DNA of 64,000 nucleotides from Leifsonia virtsii (GTDB taxonomy: Bacteria > Actinomycetota > Actinomycetes > Actinomycetales > Microbacteriaceae). Below, one piece after another: positions 50,430 to 59,805 of the stretch. Under the pieces are notes generated by a model. The model searched no databases and was not told the origin of the DNA. It worked only from the letters and a program-made list of their open reading frames with translations. The first letter of the stretch is position 1. Every line of letters starts with the position of its first letter. The stretch lies in the NCBI RefSeq assembly GCF_030433675.1, contig NZ_JAROCB010000003.1:575051-639050 (forward strand). Direction: 5' to 3'. The position numbers were made by a program, and so were the translations under genes.

Positions 50430-51467
50430 ATGGCGGCGACGCTTCACGACGTGAGCCGGCTCGCCGGCGTGTCGATCAAGACCGTGTCCAACGTCATCAA
50501 CGACTACCCGTACGTCCGCGACAGCACGCGGCAGCGCGTCCTCGCCGCGATCGCCGAGCTCGACTACACGCCCAACCTCTCCGCGCGCAGCCTTCGCTCG
50601 GGCCGCACGAACGTCATCAGCCTGATCATCCCGGAGTTGCGCAACGTCTACTTCGCCGAGCTCGCCGACTCCGTCATGCGGGCCGCGAGCGAGCGGGGCC
50701 TCTCCGTGCTGATCGAGCAGTTCGGCAACGACCGCGAGAGCGAGCTGTCGGTGCTGCGCAACCGCAGCGGCCGCATGGTCGACGGCATCCTGTACAGCGT
50801 GCTCGGTCTGGATGAGGCCGACCGGCAGGCCATCGCCGAGGTCACCACCCCGATGGTGCTGCTCGGTGAGCGCATCTTCAACGGCCCGAAGGATCACGTG
50901 ACCATGCAGAACGTCGAGGGCTCCCGCGCCGCGACGGAGCTGCTGCTCGACGGCGGTCGCCGTCGCGTCGTCGCGCTGGGCGCCCACCCTGGCGAGGCGA
51001 TCGGCTCGGCCGGCCTGCGCCTCGCCGGCTACCGCGAGGCGCTGGAGGCCGCGGGCGCGGACTACGACGAGCGTTTCGTCATCCCCGCGGGCACCTGGCA
51101 CCGCGCCGACGGTGCGCGCGCCATGCGTGCCTTCCTGGAGACCGGGCTGCCGTTCGACGGCGTCGTCGCCTTCAACGACACGCTGGCGCTCGGTGCGCTG
51201 CGCGTGCTGCAGGAGGCCGGCCACCGCGTCCCGGACGACGTCGCCCTCGTCGGCTTCGACGACATCGACGAGACGCACTACTCGATGCCGACGCTCTCCA
51301 CCATCGACCCCGGACGCGACGAGATCGCCCGCCGCGCCGTGCAGCTGCTGCTGCGCCGCATCGCGGACCCCGAGCCGTTCGAGCCAGAGGAGATCGCGGT
51401 ACCGTTCCGGGTCATCGAACGGGAGTCGACCCCCGCGCGCCTCCCCGCCCTGCAGCCCGAGGGCTGA
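50430..51467 (+). CDS. LacI-family repressor of the arabinoside operon
   Basis: The 345-aa protein has a LacI helix-turn-helix (TLHDVSRLAGVSIKTVSNVINDYPYVRDSTRQRVLAAIAELDYTPNLSARSLRSGRT) and a sugar-binding effector domain (NVISLIIPELRNVYFAELADSVM, GVVAFNDTLALGALRVLQEAGHRVPDDVALVGFDDI). GGAAGGGAGGTCGC precedes the ATG. It faces the end of the minus-strand glycosidase/ABC operon (51631-59755), whose promoter region carries the same operator as its own upstream region. The inducer is probably arabinose or an arabino-oligosaccharide. Confidence 0.9.
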   Translation: MAATLHDVSRLAGVSIKTVSNVINDYPYVRDSTRQRVLAAIAELDYTPNLSARSLRSGRTNVISLIIPELRNVYFAELADSVMRAASERGLSVLIEQFGNDRESELSVLRNRSGRMVDGILYSVLGLDEADRQAIAEVTTPMVLLGERIFNGPKDHVTMQNVEGSRAATELLLDGGRRRVVALGAHPGEAIGSAGLRLAGYREALEAAGADYDERFVIPAGTWHRADGARAMRAFLETGLPFDGVVAFNDTLALGALRVLQEAGHRVPDDVALVGFDDIDETHYSMPTLSTIDPGRDEIARRAVQLLLRRIADPEPFEPEEIAVPFRVIERESTPARLPALQPEG

Positions 51468-51504
51468 CCACCCCCTTCGCGCTCGCGCGCTCGCGCGGCG
51501 ATCG

Positions 51505-51557
51505 ATGGGACGCAACACGCCGCTATCCCGTCCGGATAGCGGCGTGTTGCGTCCCAT
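51505..51557. terminator. Perfect 24-bp inverted repeat between convergent genes
   Basis: Arms 51505-51528 (beginning ATGGGACGCAACACGCC) and 51534-51557 pair perfectly around a 5-nt loop (CGTCC). It separates lacI from the convergent secreted glycosidase gene. No T-tract is present. Confidence 0.75.
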
Positions 51558-51630
51558 GGATGCCGGGGGCGAGCAGGAAGGGGCGACGGCGGCCCGATCG
51601 CCGTCGCCCCGGTCGGGGGAAGTGCCGGAC

Positions 51631-53745
51631 CTACTGGATGCCCTCCCGCAGCAGTCGCCACTGCTGCGTCGGCGTCCCGTCGGCGGTCCGCTGCTGCGCG
51701 AACGCGCCGTCGGCCGTGGACGACCCGGCGATCTCGAGCGGCTTGCCGCTGTTCGCGTTGGTCAGGGTCCACCAGCCGCCGGAGGTCGCGGGCGCCCACA
51801 CCTGCGTGGCGTTGCCCGTCGGCCCCCACTGGCCGGCGCGCACGCCGTCCGCGGTCTGGGCGCCGGGGATCTCGAGCAGCTTGCCGCTGTTCACGTTGAA
51901 CAGCTGGAGGCCGTTCGATACCGGGTGCACGTTCCAGATCTGGCAGGCGTTGCCGGTGTCGCCCCACTGGCCCGCCCCCGCGCCGTCGGCGAGTGAGGCG
52001 CCAGCGATCTCGAGGTACTTGCCGCTGTTGCGGTTCGTGATCCGGAACTGCGGATCGAGCGCCGTTCCCGGCTGGTAGAGCTGGATGGCGTCCAGCTCCG
52101 CGTACGAGGTGCCCTTCGTGAAGGCGATCGTGTTCGTGCCGGCGTTCAGCGCGACCGTCTTCTGCGCCCAGCCGTAGCGGCCCCAGTTGACGGTCGCCGG
52201 GTAGCTCAGGCTCGACGAGGTGCCGCCGTTGACGCTGACGTTGTGGGTGGACGCGGCTCCCGTGCCGTTGTCGTACCGCACGTTCATCGTGTACGTGCCC
52301 GCCGTCGGGACGTGCACGGTGAAGGTGACGGAGCTGGTCGAGAGGTTGATGTTGCCGACCTTGCTTCCGTTCGACGCGTCCGGGTCGGTGACCAGCGACG
52401 TGTCGGAGGTGCGTGCCGCCTTCTCTGCCTCGTACTGCTGCGCGTCGAGCGGGATCGAGCCGACGCGGATGTCGTTGTACGTGGTGGTGAGGTTCTCGAC
52501 GTTCGTCGCCTGGTAGAGGGTGCGTCCGTCCACCGAGTAGTCGATGCTCTGCGCGAACCCGCTGAACGTGCCGCCCTCGGCGTCGGGACCGTCGTAGGTG
52601 ACGGCCATCGGCAGCCGCTCCCACGGTCCGTCGCCGAGGTTGTAGTTGACGTAGAAGTTTTGCCCGCCGTCGATCGTGCCCGTGGCATCCAGCGACCACT
52701 TGGAGGCCACGACGACCATGCCCTTCGGCCCACCGGTCGGCACCCACTTCACGTATGGCGACGAGCCGATCCCGCGTCCGTTCGCGAGGGTGATCGGCGT
52801 GCCGATGCTGGTCGTCGGCGACCAGTTGAGGCCGTCCGGCGAGGTCTTGAAGTAGACCGGTGCCGTGTTCTTGCTCTGCGACGGCCGGTTCACCACTTCG
52901 AAGGTCGCGAGGTAACGGCCGTCCGGGAGCTTGGTCACGGTGATCATCCCGGGTCGGTCGGACTGGCTGTTCGGCGCAGACACGTTCGACTCCGCACCCC
53001 AGGTGGCCCCGCCGTCGGTGGAGCGGCGGTAGGAGACCGCCTGCAGTACGCCGTTCGCCTTCTGCCGCTCGTCGGAGAAGTAGGCGACCAGGCCGCCCTG
53101 CCCGTCGATGGCGAGCGACGGCTCCCACACGGTTGTCGTCGTGGAGGTCGGGCTGGGGTCGTAGGTGGCGGGGCCGCCGGTGTCGATCGTGCTCAGGTAC
53201 GACCAGCTGGTGCCGTGGTCGGTGCTCTTGTAGACGACCAGCCGGCTGCTCGAGCGGTCCTGAGGCATGATCATCCCGGCGAGCAGGATAGTGCCGGCGG
53301 CGAGCCCGCCGGTGGCCTGCGAGACCTCGAACAGGAAAGGCTGGGAGGTGCGGGTCAGAGTGGGGAACGTCGCGCTCGGCACGACGTCGGTGACGTGGGT
53401 CCAGCTACTCCCGTCGTCGGTGCTGCGGTAGATCGGGTACACCTGCACGCCGTTGACCAGCACGAGCTGGTCGTAGGTGACGAGCTGGGTCCCGTTGGCC
53501 GAGCCGTTGTTCTTGAGGACGATGTTCTTGGCGTAGGTCGTGCCCGCCGCGCGTCCCCCCTCGGGGTTGAAGGAGGTGCCTGCCGCGGGGGAGTAGACGA
53601 GCGAGCCGTTGCCCGTCGTGACGGCCGAGGCGGGCGCCGCGGTCAGCGTGGCCGCGACGATCGCGCCGGCTGCGGCGACGGCGGCCGCGACGGTCCTGAG
53701 TCGCCGCCTCGGCGACGGACCCGACGTGGTGCGTGATGGGAGCAT
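51631..53745 (-). CDS. Secreted GH93-like/sialidase-fold beta-propeller with CBM6/35 and ricin-type lectin domains
   Basis: The 704-aa protein has a signal peptide with likely cleavage after Ala41 (APASA). A beta-propeller with Asp-box-like repeats follows (STDDGSSW, STDHGTSW, STDGGATW, about residues 45-435). Then come a CBM6/35-like module (QQYEAEKAART to LDAIQLYQPG, about 436-565) and three ricin-B-type repeats (NRNSGKYLEIAGAS, NVNSGKLLEIPGAQ, NANSGKPLEIAGSS; about 570-700). With the GH51 gene beside it, exo-arabinanase (GH93) activity is more likely than sialidase. It is the last gene of the operon. Confidence 0.8.
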   Translation of the reverse strand: MLPSRTTSGPSPRRRLRTVAAAVAAAGAIVAATLTAAPASAVTTGNGSLVYSPAAGTSFNPEGGRAAGTTYAKNIVLKNNGSANGTQLVTYDQLVLVNGVQVYPIYRSTDDGSSWTHVTDVVPSATFPTLTRTSQPFLFEVSQATGGLAAGTILLAGMIMPQDRSSSRLVVYKSTDHGTSWSYLSTIDTGGPATYDPSPTSTTTTVWEPSLAIDGQGGLVAYFSDERQKANGVLQAVSYRRSTDGGATWGAESNVSAPNSQSDRPGMITVTKLPDGRYLATFEVVNRPSQSKNTAPVYFKTSPDGLNWSPTTSIGTPITLANGRGIGSSPYVKWVPTGGPKGMVVVASKWSLDATGTIDGGQNFYVNYNLGDGPWERLPMAVTYDGPDAEGGTFSGFAQSIDYSVDGRTLYQATNVENLTTTYNDIRVGSIPLDAQQYEAEKAARTSDTSLVTDPDASNGSKVGNINLSTSSVTFTVHVPTAGTYTMNVRYDNGTGAASTHNVSVNGGTSSSLSYPATVNWGRYGWAQKTVALNAGTNTIAFTKGTSYAELDAIQLYQPGTALDPQFRITNRNSGKYLEIAGASLADGAGAGQWGDTGNACQIWNVHPVSNGLQLFNVNSGKLLEIPGAQTADGVRAGQWGPTGNATQVWAPATSGGWWTLTNANSGKPLEIAGSSTADGAFAQQRTADGTPTQQWRLLREGIQ

Positions 53746-53822
53746 TGCGTTTCCTCTCTCACTTGAACCCGTCCGCGGGCGCGGTCGGGTCGTCACGACG
53801 TCGGGCCCGTCGTCACGTTCTG

Positions 53823-55337
53823 TCAGCCCAGCAGGATCTCCGTCCAGGAGATCGCCGGCAGCTCGACGTGCAGCAGCGAGCCCTCGCGGCGCACCGCCAG
53901 CTCGCGCGGAGCCACCCGGTCCGGGTTCTCGCGGGTGTTGGCGGCATCCGGGTCGGGGTCGCTCAGGGCGGATGCGGTCACCGTCAGCGACGCCGCGTCC
54001 GCGCCGAGCGCGGCCAGGTCGACCACGAGCTCGGTCGGCTCGTCGATCGAGCGGTTCACCGCGTAGAGGGCGTAGCGTCCGGCCGCCTCGTCGTGCGTGG
54101 CGACCGCGTCCACCAGCGGCACCGCGCCGAAGCGCTCGGTGTCGTAGCTGCCGGAGGTGACGTCGACGGCGAGGGCGGTGCCGCGGCCGTGTGCCGAGGT
54201 GGCGGCGAACGGGAAGAACGTGGTCTGCTTCCACGCCGGTCCGCCCGGCTCGGTCATGATCGGGGCGATGACGTTCACCAGCTGGGCGAGGGAGGCGCTG
54301 GTCACGCGGTCCGCGTGCTTCAGCAGGGTGATGAGCAGGCTGCCGAAGACGACCGCGTCCGAGACGGTGTACGTGTCCTCCAGCAGGCGCGGGGCGACCG
54401 GCCAGTTGTCGGTGCCGGTGATGCGGTCCACCGTCTCGAAGCGGGTGTTGTACCAGATGTTCCACTCGTCGAAGGAGATGTTGATCGTCTTCGAGCTGCC
54501 GCGCACGGCCTTCACGCTGTCGGCGGTGGCGACGACGCTGCGGATGAAGTAGTCCATGTCGACTCCCGAGGCGAGGAAGCTGCCGAGGTCGCCCTTGTTC
54601 TCGTAGTAGGCGTGGCACGAGATGAACTCGACGTCGTCGTAGGTGTGGCTGAGCGTCACCCGCTCCCACTCGCCGAAGGTCGGCATCGACGAACTGGAGG
54701 AGCCGCAGACCACCAGCTGCAGGTCGGGATCGTACATCTTCATCGCCTGCGCGGTCTTCGCCGCGAGCCGGCCGTACTCCTCCGCCGAGCTGTGGCCGAG
54801 CTGCCACGGGCCGTCCATCTCGTTGCCCAGGCACCACATCCGCACGTCGAACGGCTCGGTGCGGCCGTTGGCGATGCGCTGGTCGGAGAACGCGGAGCCG
54901 CCGCGGTGGTTCGTGTACTCGAGCAGGTCGAGGGCCTCCGAGACGCCGCGCGTGCCCAGGTTGACGGCCAGCATGAGCTCGCTGCCCACCTTGTCGAGCC
55001 AGGTCTGGAACTCGTGCAGCCCCACCTCGTTGGTCTCGGTCGAGTGCCAGGCGAGGTCGAGGCGCTTCGGGCGCTGCTCGCGCGGGCCGACCGAGTCCTC
55101 CCAGCGGAAGCCGGAGACGAAGTTGCCGCCGGGGTAGCGCACGGTGGTGACGCCGAGCTCCTTCACCAGCTCGATCACGTCGGTGCGGAACCCGTCCGCG
55201 TCGGCCGCGGGGTGGCCGGGCTCGTAGATCCCGTCGTACACCGCGCGGCCGAGGTGCTCGATGAACGAACCGTACAGGCGCGGGTCGACGGCGCCGATGG
55301 CGGCGGAGGGCTGGAGGGCGATGCGGGCGTGATGCAT
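53823..55337 (-). CDS. abfA: Alpha-L-arabinofuranosidase (GH51)
   Basis: The 504-aa cytoplasmic enzyme removes terminal arabinofuranosyl units. GH51 hallmarks are LYGSFIEHLGRAVYDGIYEP, RYPGGNFVSGFRWEDSVGP, WCLGNEMDGPWQ with acid/base Glu173 and SFDEWNIWY with nucleophile Glu291. Length is normal and no signal peptide is present, so it acts on imported arabino-oligosaccharides. It lies 12 nt after GH1 and 77 nt before the secreted glycosidase gene. Confidence 0.94.
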   Translation of the reverse strand: MHHARIALQPSAAIGAVDPRLYGSFIEHLGRAVYDGIYEPGHPAADADGFRTDVIELVKELGVTTVRYPGGNFVSGFRWEDSVGPREQRPKRLDLAWHSTETNEVGLHEFQTWLDKVGSELMLAVNLGTRGVSEALDLLEYTNHRGGSAFSDQRIANGRTEPFDVRMWCLGNEMDGPWQLGHSSAEEYGRLAAKTAQAMKMYDPDLQLVVCGSSSSSMPTFGEWERVTLSHTYDDVEFISCHAYYENKGDLGSFLASGVDMDYFIRSVVATADSVKAVRGSSKTINISFDEWNIWYNTRFETVDRITGTDNWPVAPRLLEDTYTVSDAVVFGSLLITLLKHADRVTSASLAQLVNVIAPIMTEPGGPAWKQTTFFPFAATSAHGRGTALAVDVTSGSYDTERFGAVPLVDAVATHDEAAGRYALYAVNRSIDEPTELVVDLAALGADAASLTVTASALSDPDPDAANTRENPDRVAPRELAVRREGSLLHVELPAISWTEILLG

Positions 55338-55349
55338 GGACTTCTTTCG

Positions 55350-56615
55350 TCAGTCGGTGGTGATTCGGGCGAGTCGGTCGGCGTGGAGTCGGTAGCGCTC
55401 GGCGACGGGGTTGGGCACGCGCAGCAGCCCGTCGGGCGATTCGATGAGGTCGTGGAGCCCCATCGTGAGCAGGTGGTCGGCGCGGGGGCGGTCGCTGTGC
55501 CGCCACGTCCACTCGTACATGTCGAACAGCGGCCACCAGACGTAGCCGACGACGGGAGCACCCTCGGCCCGCATGGCGTCGACGAGCGCGAGGGACTCGT
55601 CCAGCCAGTGGATGCGCTCCTCGACCGTGCCCGTGACGCACGTCTCGGTGACCATGACCGGCGCGCCGTACCGTGCGGCGAAGCGCTCGAGCGCCTCACG
55701 CAGGCCCTCGGCGCCGCGGTCGACGCTCGGGCGCGGATCGGCGAAGCCGCCGCCGTGACGGACGCCGGCCTCGAACAGCTCGGTGGAGTGGCGCGGGTAG
55801 TAGTTGACGCCCATCACATCCGGCCGCACGGCATGTGCGCGGAACCAGTCGAGCTCGGCGTCGGTCACGGCGGGCGCGAGCCGGTCGCGGAGCGGATGGG
55901 CGTCGTCCACCCGGCCGGTGACCAGGTCTTCGACCAGGTGCACCTGGTGGCGCAGGCGCTCGGCCTCCGCTCGGTGCTCCGGGGCGACGTCGTCGCCGAT
56001 GAAGCTCATCGCGGCGTCCACGTGCACGAAGGTGGCGCGGTCGCCGATGCGGGCGGAGAGCGCCTCCTGGCTGAGCACGAAGCCGCGGGCCAGGTTGGCT
56101 GCGATCGCGGCGAAACCCTCGGCGCCCGTCCGGTACGGCGGCCAGTAGCCGTACTCGCCCGAGAACAGTGCGTGGATGACCGGCTCGTTGACCGGCGTGT
56201 AGTCGACGACCCGGTCGCCGTAGCGCTCGCCGAAGCGGTCGGCGAACTCGGCGACGTGCCGCGGGTAGTCGGGGGAGGCGAACTGGTCGTCCAGCCACAG
56301 CGGCGTGCCGTAGTGCAGCAGGTCGACGATCGGGCGCAGGCCCGCTGCGAGGAGCGCGTCGACGGCGCGGTCGGTCCAGTCCCAGTCCCAGCGGCCGGGC
56401 GAGGGCGCGACGCGGTGCCAGGGGACGCCCCAGCGCAGCACCTCGGCTCCGACCCCTGCGGCGAGGGCGAAGTCCTCGCGGTACCGCTCGTAGTGCTCGG
56501 TCAGCTCGTACTCGTCGATCGCGCGCTCGCCCGGCCGCTCCTGCGGCACGAAGGTGTCCTCGATCCCGAGTCCGAGGTGCAGGCGGCCGTCCTCGAACCA
56601 GCGCGGCGCCGTCAC
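55350..56615 (-). CDS. Glycoside hydrolase family 1 protein
   Basis: The 421-aa cytoplasmic enzyme has the GH1 acid/base motif DYTPVNEP (Glu144) and the nucleophile motif VMVTETC (Glu324). It also has MGVNYYPRHS and a shortened N-terminus (LHLGLGIEDTF instead of the usual GxATAAYQxEG). Family activities include beta-glucosidase and beta-galactosidase; the operon suggests a beta-linked pentose or hexose in plant cell-wall oligosaccharides. The ATG overlaps the permease stop (ATGA, 56612-56615). Confidence 0.85.
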   Translation of the reverse strand: MTAPRWFEDGRLHLGLGIEDTFVPQERPGERAIDEYELTEHYERYREDFALAAGVGAEVLRWGVPWHRVAPSPGRWDWDWTDRAVDALLAAGLRPIVDLLHYGTPLWLDDQFASPDYPRHVAEFADRFGERYGDRVVDYTPVNEPVIHALFSGEYGYWPPYRTGAEGFAAIAANLARGFVLSQEALSARIGDRATFVHVDAAMSFIGDDVAPEHRAEAERLRHQVHLVEDLVTGRVDDAHPLRDRLAPAVTDAELDWFRAHAVRPDVMGVNYYPRHSTELFEAGVRHGGGFADPRPSVDRGAEGLREALERFAARYGAPVMVTETCVTGTVEERIHWLDESLALVDAMRAEGAPVVGYVWWPLFDMYEWTWRHSDRPRADHLLTMGLHDLIESPDGLLRVPNPVAERYRLHADRLARITTD

Positions 56616-57493
56616 TTCAGCCCCGTGGTCGCGACACTCTCGATGAAGCGTCGCTGGATGATCAGGAACATCACCGCGAGCGGCAGCACGGCGATCAGCG
56701 ACCCGGCCATCATCGTGCCGTAGGGGATGATCCCGCTCGGCCCGGTGAGCAGCGTCAGGCCCGAGGTGATCGTGCCCATCTCCGGCGAGGTCGTGAAGAC
56801 GAGCGGCCAGAGCAGGTCGTTCCAGTTGTTGACGAAGGTGAAGATGGCGAGCGTGAGCAGGGCGGGCACCGCGTTCGGCAGCACGATGCTGCGGAAGATG
56901 CGGAACTCGCCCGCGCCGTCGATCCTGGCCGCGTTGTCGAGGTCGCGTGGCAGCGAGATGAAGAACTGGCGGAGGAAGAAGACGCCGAAGGCGTCGGCGG
57001 CACGCGGGATGATGAGGCCCGCGAACGTGTTCACCCAGCCGAGCTGCGCGACCAGCTGGTAGACCGGGATGAGCGTCGCCTGGAACGGGATCATCAGGCT
57101 CGCGACGATCACGATCAGCACGACGCGGTTGCCGCGGAAGTCGATCCGGGCGAGGGCGTAGGCGGCGAGCGAGTCGAACACCAGGGCGAGCACGGTGACG
57201 CCGCCGGCGAAGACGAGGCTGTTGAGGAAGAGCCGGCCGAACGGGAGGTCGCTGAAGATCTTCGCGAAGTTGTCCAGCGTCCAGGTGCCGGGCAGAAGCG
57301 TCGGCGGGTAGGCGTTGATCTCGGCCGCCGGCTTGAAGGCCGTGAGGACGATGACGACGACCGGGAGCAGCACGACGGCGGTGATGACGAGCGCGGCGGC
57401 GAACAGCAGCCAGCGCTCGGCGCGGCGTCCGAGCCGGCGGCGGCGCGGCGCGGTGGGCCGCCGGATCGCGGCGGGGGCGGCGGTAGTCGTCAT
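56612..57493 (-). CDS. Carbohydrate ABC transporter permease (MalG type)
   Basis: The 293-aa membrane protein has six helices and the coupling motif DNAARIDGAGEFRIFRSIVLPNAVPAL. A basic N-terminus (RRPTAPRRRRLGRRAERW) precedes the first helix. Its ATG overlaps the stop of the MalF-type gene (ATGA, 57490-57493) and its stop overlaps the GH1 start. No ATPase gene is in the operon, so a shared MsiK-like ATPase elsewhere is expected. Confidence 0.92.
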   Translation of the reverse strand: MTTTAAPAAIRRPTAPRRRRLGRRAERWLLFAAALVITAVVLLPVVVIVLTAFKPAAEINAYPPTLLPGTWTLDNFAKIFSDLPFGRLFLNSLVFAGGVTVLALVFDSLAAYALARIDFRGNRVVLIVIVASLMIPFQATLIPVYQLVAQLGWVNTFAGLIIPRAADAFGVFFLRQFFISLPRDLDNAARIDGAGEFRIFRSIVLPNAVPALLTLAIFTFVNNWNDLLWPLVFTTSPEMGTITSGLTLLTGPSGIIPYGTMMAGSLIAVLPLAVMFLIIQRRFIESVATTGLK

Positions 57494-58440
57494 GCGATGT
57501 CCTTCTCGCGGCGTCCGAAGAAGCGGAACTGGATGAGGCTGAGGATGAGCGTCGCCGCCAGCAGCACGTACGAGAGCGCGGTGGCGAGGCCCAGGTCGAG
57601 CTTCTTGAAGCCCTCCTGGTAGATCTCCATGACCACGGTCTGGGTGGAGCGGTAGGGGCCGCCTCCGGTCATCACGTAGATCTGGTCGAAGGCCTGCAGT
57701 GCGGCGATCATGGCGAACACGACGACGAACGCCAGCGTGTTGCTCAGCTGCGGCAGGGTGACGCTGACGAACCGGCGCCACGCTCCAGCGCCGTCGATCT
57801 TGGCCGCCTCGTAGAGCGACTCGGGGATCTCCTGCAGGCCCGCGATGAAAATCACCATGTAGAAGCCGAAGTTCTTCCAGATCGCGACCAGCACGACGGT
57901 CGGCATGGCGAGCGCGGGATCCTGCAGCACATTGCCGAGCTGCACGCCGACGCTGCGCAGCCAGAAGTTGAGGAGGCCGACCTGCGGGTCGAGCAGGTAC
58001 GTCCACGCGAAGGCGGCGACCGCCAGCGAGACGATGAACGGCAGGAAGAGGGCCGTGCGGAAGAAGCCGCGGCCGAGCAGTCGCCGGTTGGTCAGCAGGA
58101 GCGCCAGCAGCAGCGCCGCGATCAGGGCCGTCGGGGTGAAGAGCACGGTGTACAGCGCGGTGTTGCCGAGCGTGGCGAACACCCGCGGGTCGGTGAAGAC
58201 CTGGATGTAGTTGTCGAGACCGACCCACTCCTCCAGCCCGAAGCCGCTCGCGTTCGTGAACGAGAGCCGCAGGGCCGAGAGCATCGGCCAGCCGACGAAG
58301 GCGATCAGGACGACCAGGGCCGGGAGCATGAACAGCAGGGCGAGCGGGCCGCGGCGGGTGCCGGAGCGCGGCCGTCCGCCGAGCGGCGCCGGCGGCCGGT
58401 ATGGCCTGCGGGAGGTGCGGGAACGAGTGAGAGTGGTCAT
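57490..58440 (-). CDS. Carbohydrate ABC transporter permease (MalF type)
   Basis: The 316-aa membrane protein has an Arg/Pro-rich N-terminus, six helices (from LALLFMLPALVVLIAFVGWPM) and the EAA loop ESLYEAAKIDGAGAWRRFVSVTLPQLS. With the MalG-type partner it forms the channel of a CUT1-type importer. The ATG at 58440 is chosen because [17 protein letters not shown] is a normal permease start; only a weak GAAAG lies upstream. A strong hairpin separates it from the binding-protein gene. Confidence 0.9.
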   Translation of the reverse strand: MTTLTRSRTSRRPYRPPAPLGGRPRSGTRRGPLALLFMLPALVVLIAFVGWPMLSALRLSFTNASGFGLEEWVGLDNYIQVFTDPRVFATLGNTALYTVLFTPTALIAALLLALLLTNRRLLGRGFFRTALFLPFIVSLAVAAFAWTYLLDPQVGLLNFWLRSVGVQLGNVLQDPALAMPTVVLVAIWKNFGFYMVIFIAGLQEIPESLYEAAKIDGAGAWRRFVSVTLPQLSNTLAFVVVFAMIAALQAFDQIYVMTGGGPYRSTQTVVMEIYQEGFKKLDLGLATALSYVLLAATLILSLIQFRFFGRREKDIA

Positions 58441-58457
58441 AGTCGCTTTCGGGAGAC

Positions 58458-58490
58458 GGGTGGGCCGCCGAGGGGGACGGCGGCCCACCC
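58458..58490. promoter_or_regulatory. Intercistronic hairpin between binding-protein and permease genes
   Basis: GGGTGGGCCGCCG (58458-58470) pairs perfectly with CGGCGGCCCACCC (58478-58490) around a 7-nt loop, starting 5 bp after the binding-protein stop on the minus strand. By analogy with malE-malF, it may stabilise the 5' message and raise binding-protein levels over permease levels. Confidence 0.65.
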
Positions 58491-58495
58491 GCGTT

Positions 58496-59755
58496 TCACT
58501 TGCCGAGGGCCTGCTGCACCTGCGAGGAGGCGGACTTCAGAAGGGCTGCGGGGTCGCCCCCGGTGAGCGCCTTCTGGGTCGCCTCGTCGACCGCCGACAG
58601 CACGTCGGTGCTGTTGGCCACGCCGGGGAGCAGCGGGCGGGCGTCGCCGACGAGGTCGGTGAGGGACGCGACGACGGGGTTGGAGGACACGGCCGACGAC
58701 GGGATGTCCGTGCGCAGGGGCGGCCAGCCGGAGCCGAGCGACCACTTGGTGGCGACCTCCTTGCTGAAGAAGTAGGCGAAGAACTTCTCGGCCGCCGCCT
58801 TCTTGGCGGAGTCGGCCTGCGCGGTGACCGCGGCGGAGATGCCGATGGCCGACGCCGCCTTGCCCTTGGGGCCTGCGGGGATGCCGGCGATGCCGTAGTC
58901 GATCTTGTTCTCGGTGGCGACGCCGGCCATCCACGGACCGCCGATCTCCATCGCGGCCTTGCCGGAGGAGAACAGCTTGTCGGAGGCGACGCCGTCCAGG
59001 CCCGTGGGGGAGATCTTGTCCTGCGTGACGGCCTTCGCCCAGTAGCTCAGGGTGTCGGCGTTGGCGGACGAGTCGAGCACCGACTTCGAGCCGTCGACGA
59101 TCGCGCCGCCGCCGCCGTAGAAGAGGCTCGCCCAGACGCCGTTGCCGACGGTCGCGTGGTCGGGGAGGGCGAGACCGTACTGCTCGGGGGTGCCGTCGCC
59201 GTTCTCGTCGACGGTGAGCTTCTTGGAGTCGGCGACCCACTCGTCCCAGGTCTTCGGGAACTCGGTGATGCCCGCCTTCTGGAACAGCGTCTTGTTGTAG
59301 ATGACCGACAGCGGCACGAAGCCGGTCGGAACGCCGTAGTAGGAGCCGTCGACCTTCTCCATCTCGACGGCCGCGGGGCGCAGCGACGCATCCTTCACGG
59401 CGCTGCCGGCGTAGAAGTCGTCGAGCTTGGCGAAGGCACCCTTGGAGGCGTAGACGGGAAGAGTCTCTGCCGGCATCGCGACGATGTCCGGGCCCTTCTT
59501 GGCCGACAGGGCGGGCAGGAGGGTGTCGCCGATGACCGCCCACGTCTTGGTGGTCGTCTTGATCGTGATGTCCTTCTGCGACTTGTTGAAGTCGTCGACG
59601 ATCTTGTCGAGGACCTTGCCGTCGGCCTCGGTGTAGCCGTGCCAGAAGGTGAGGGTGACGGGACCGGCGCTGTCGCCGCCGGGGGAGCTGGAGCAGCCGG
59701 CGAGCGCGAGAGAAGCGCCGGCGGCGACGGCGAGCGTCGCGAGCAGTTTCTTCAT
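58496..59755 (-). CDS. Carbohydrate ABC transporter substrate-binding lipoprotein
   Basis: The 419-aa lipoprotein has a lipobox LALAGC and an SBP_bac_1 fold (VTLTFWHGYTEADGKVLDKIVDDFNKS, YGVPTGFVPLSVIYNKTLFQKAGI, FSSGKAAMEIGGPWMAG), typical of CUT1 oligosaccharide importers. It is the first gene of the operon. Two operator-like sites lie 51-76 bp upstream, matching the lacI operator. It probably captures arabino-oligosaccharides released by the secreted GH93-like enzyme. Confidence 0.92.
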   Translation of the reverse strand: MKKLLATLAVAAGASLALAGCSSSPGGDSAGPVTLTFWHGYTEADGKVLDKIVDDFNKSQKDITIKTTTKTWAVIGDTLLPALSAKKGPDIVAMPAETLPVYASKGAFAKLDDFYAGSAVKDASLRPAAVEMEKVDGSYYGVPTGFVPLSVIYNKTLFQKAGITEFPKTWDEWVADSKKLTVDENGDGTPEQYGLALPDHATVGNGVWASLFYGGGGAIVDGSKSVLDSSANADTLSYWAKAVTQDKISPTGLDGVASDKLFSSGKAAMEIGGPWMAGVATENKIDYGIAGIPAGPKGKAASAIGISAAVTAQADSAKKAAAEKFFAYFFSKEVATKWSLGSGWPPLRTDIPSSAVSSNPVVASLTDLVGDARPLLPGVANSTDVLSAVDEATQKALTGGDPAALLKSASSQVQQALGK

Positions 59756-59805
59756 TGAATGCCTCTCGTGGGACCGACCGCCTCAGCGTCGATCGATCGG
59801 GTTTC

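Noticed and set aside
51631..55641. Single 1336-codon frame joining an antisense of GH51/GH1 to the secreted glycosidase
   Set aside because: Only the part from 53745 is real; a signal peptide begins there and the upstream part overlaps GH51 and GH1 out of frame.
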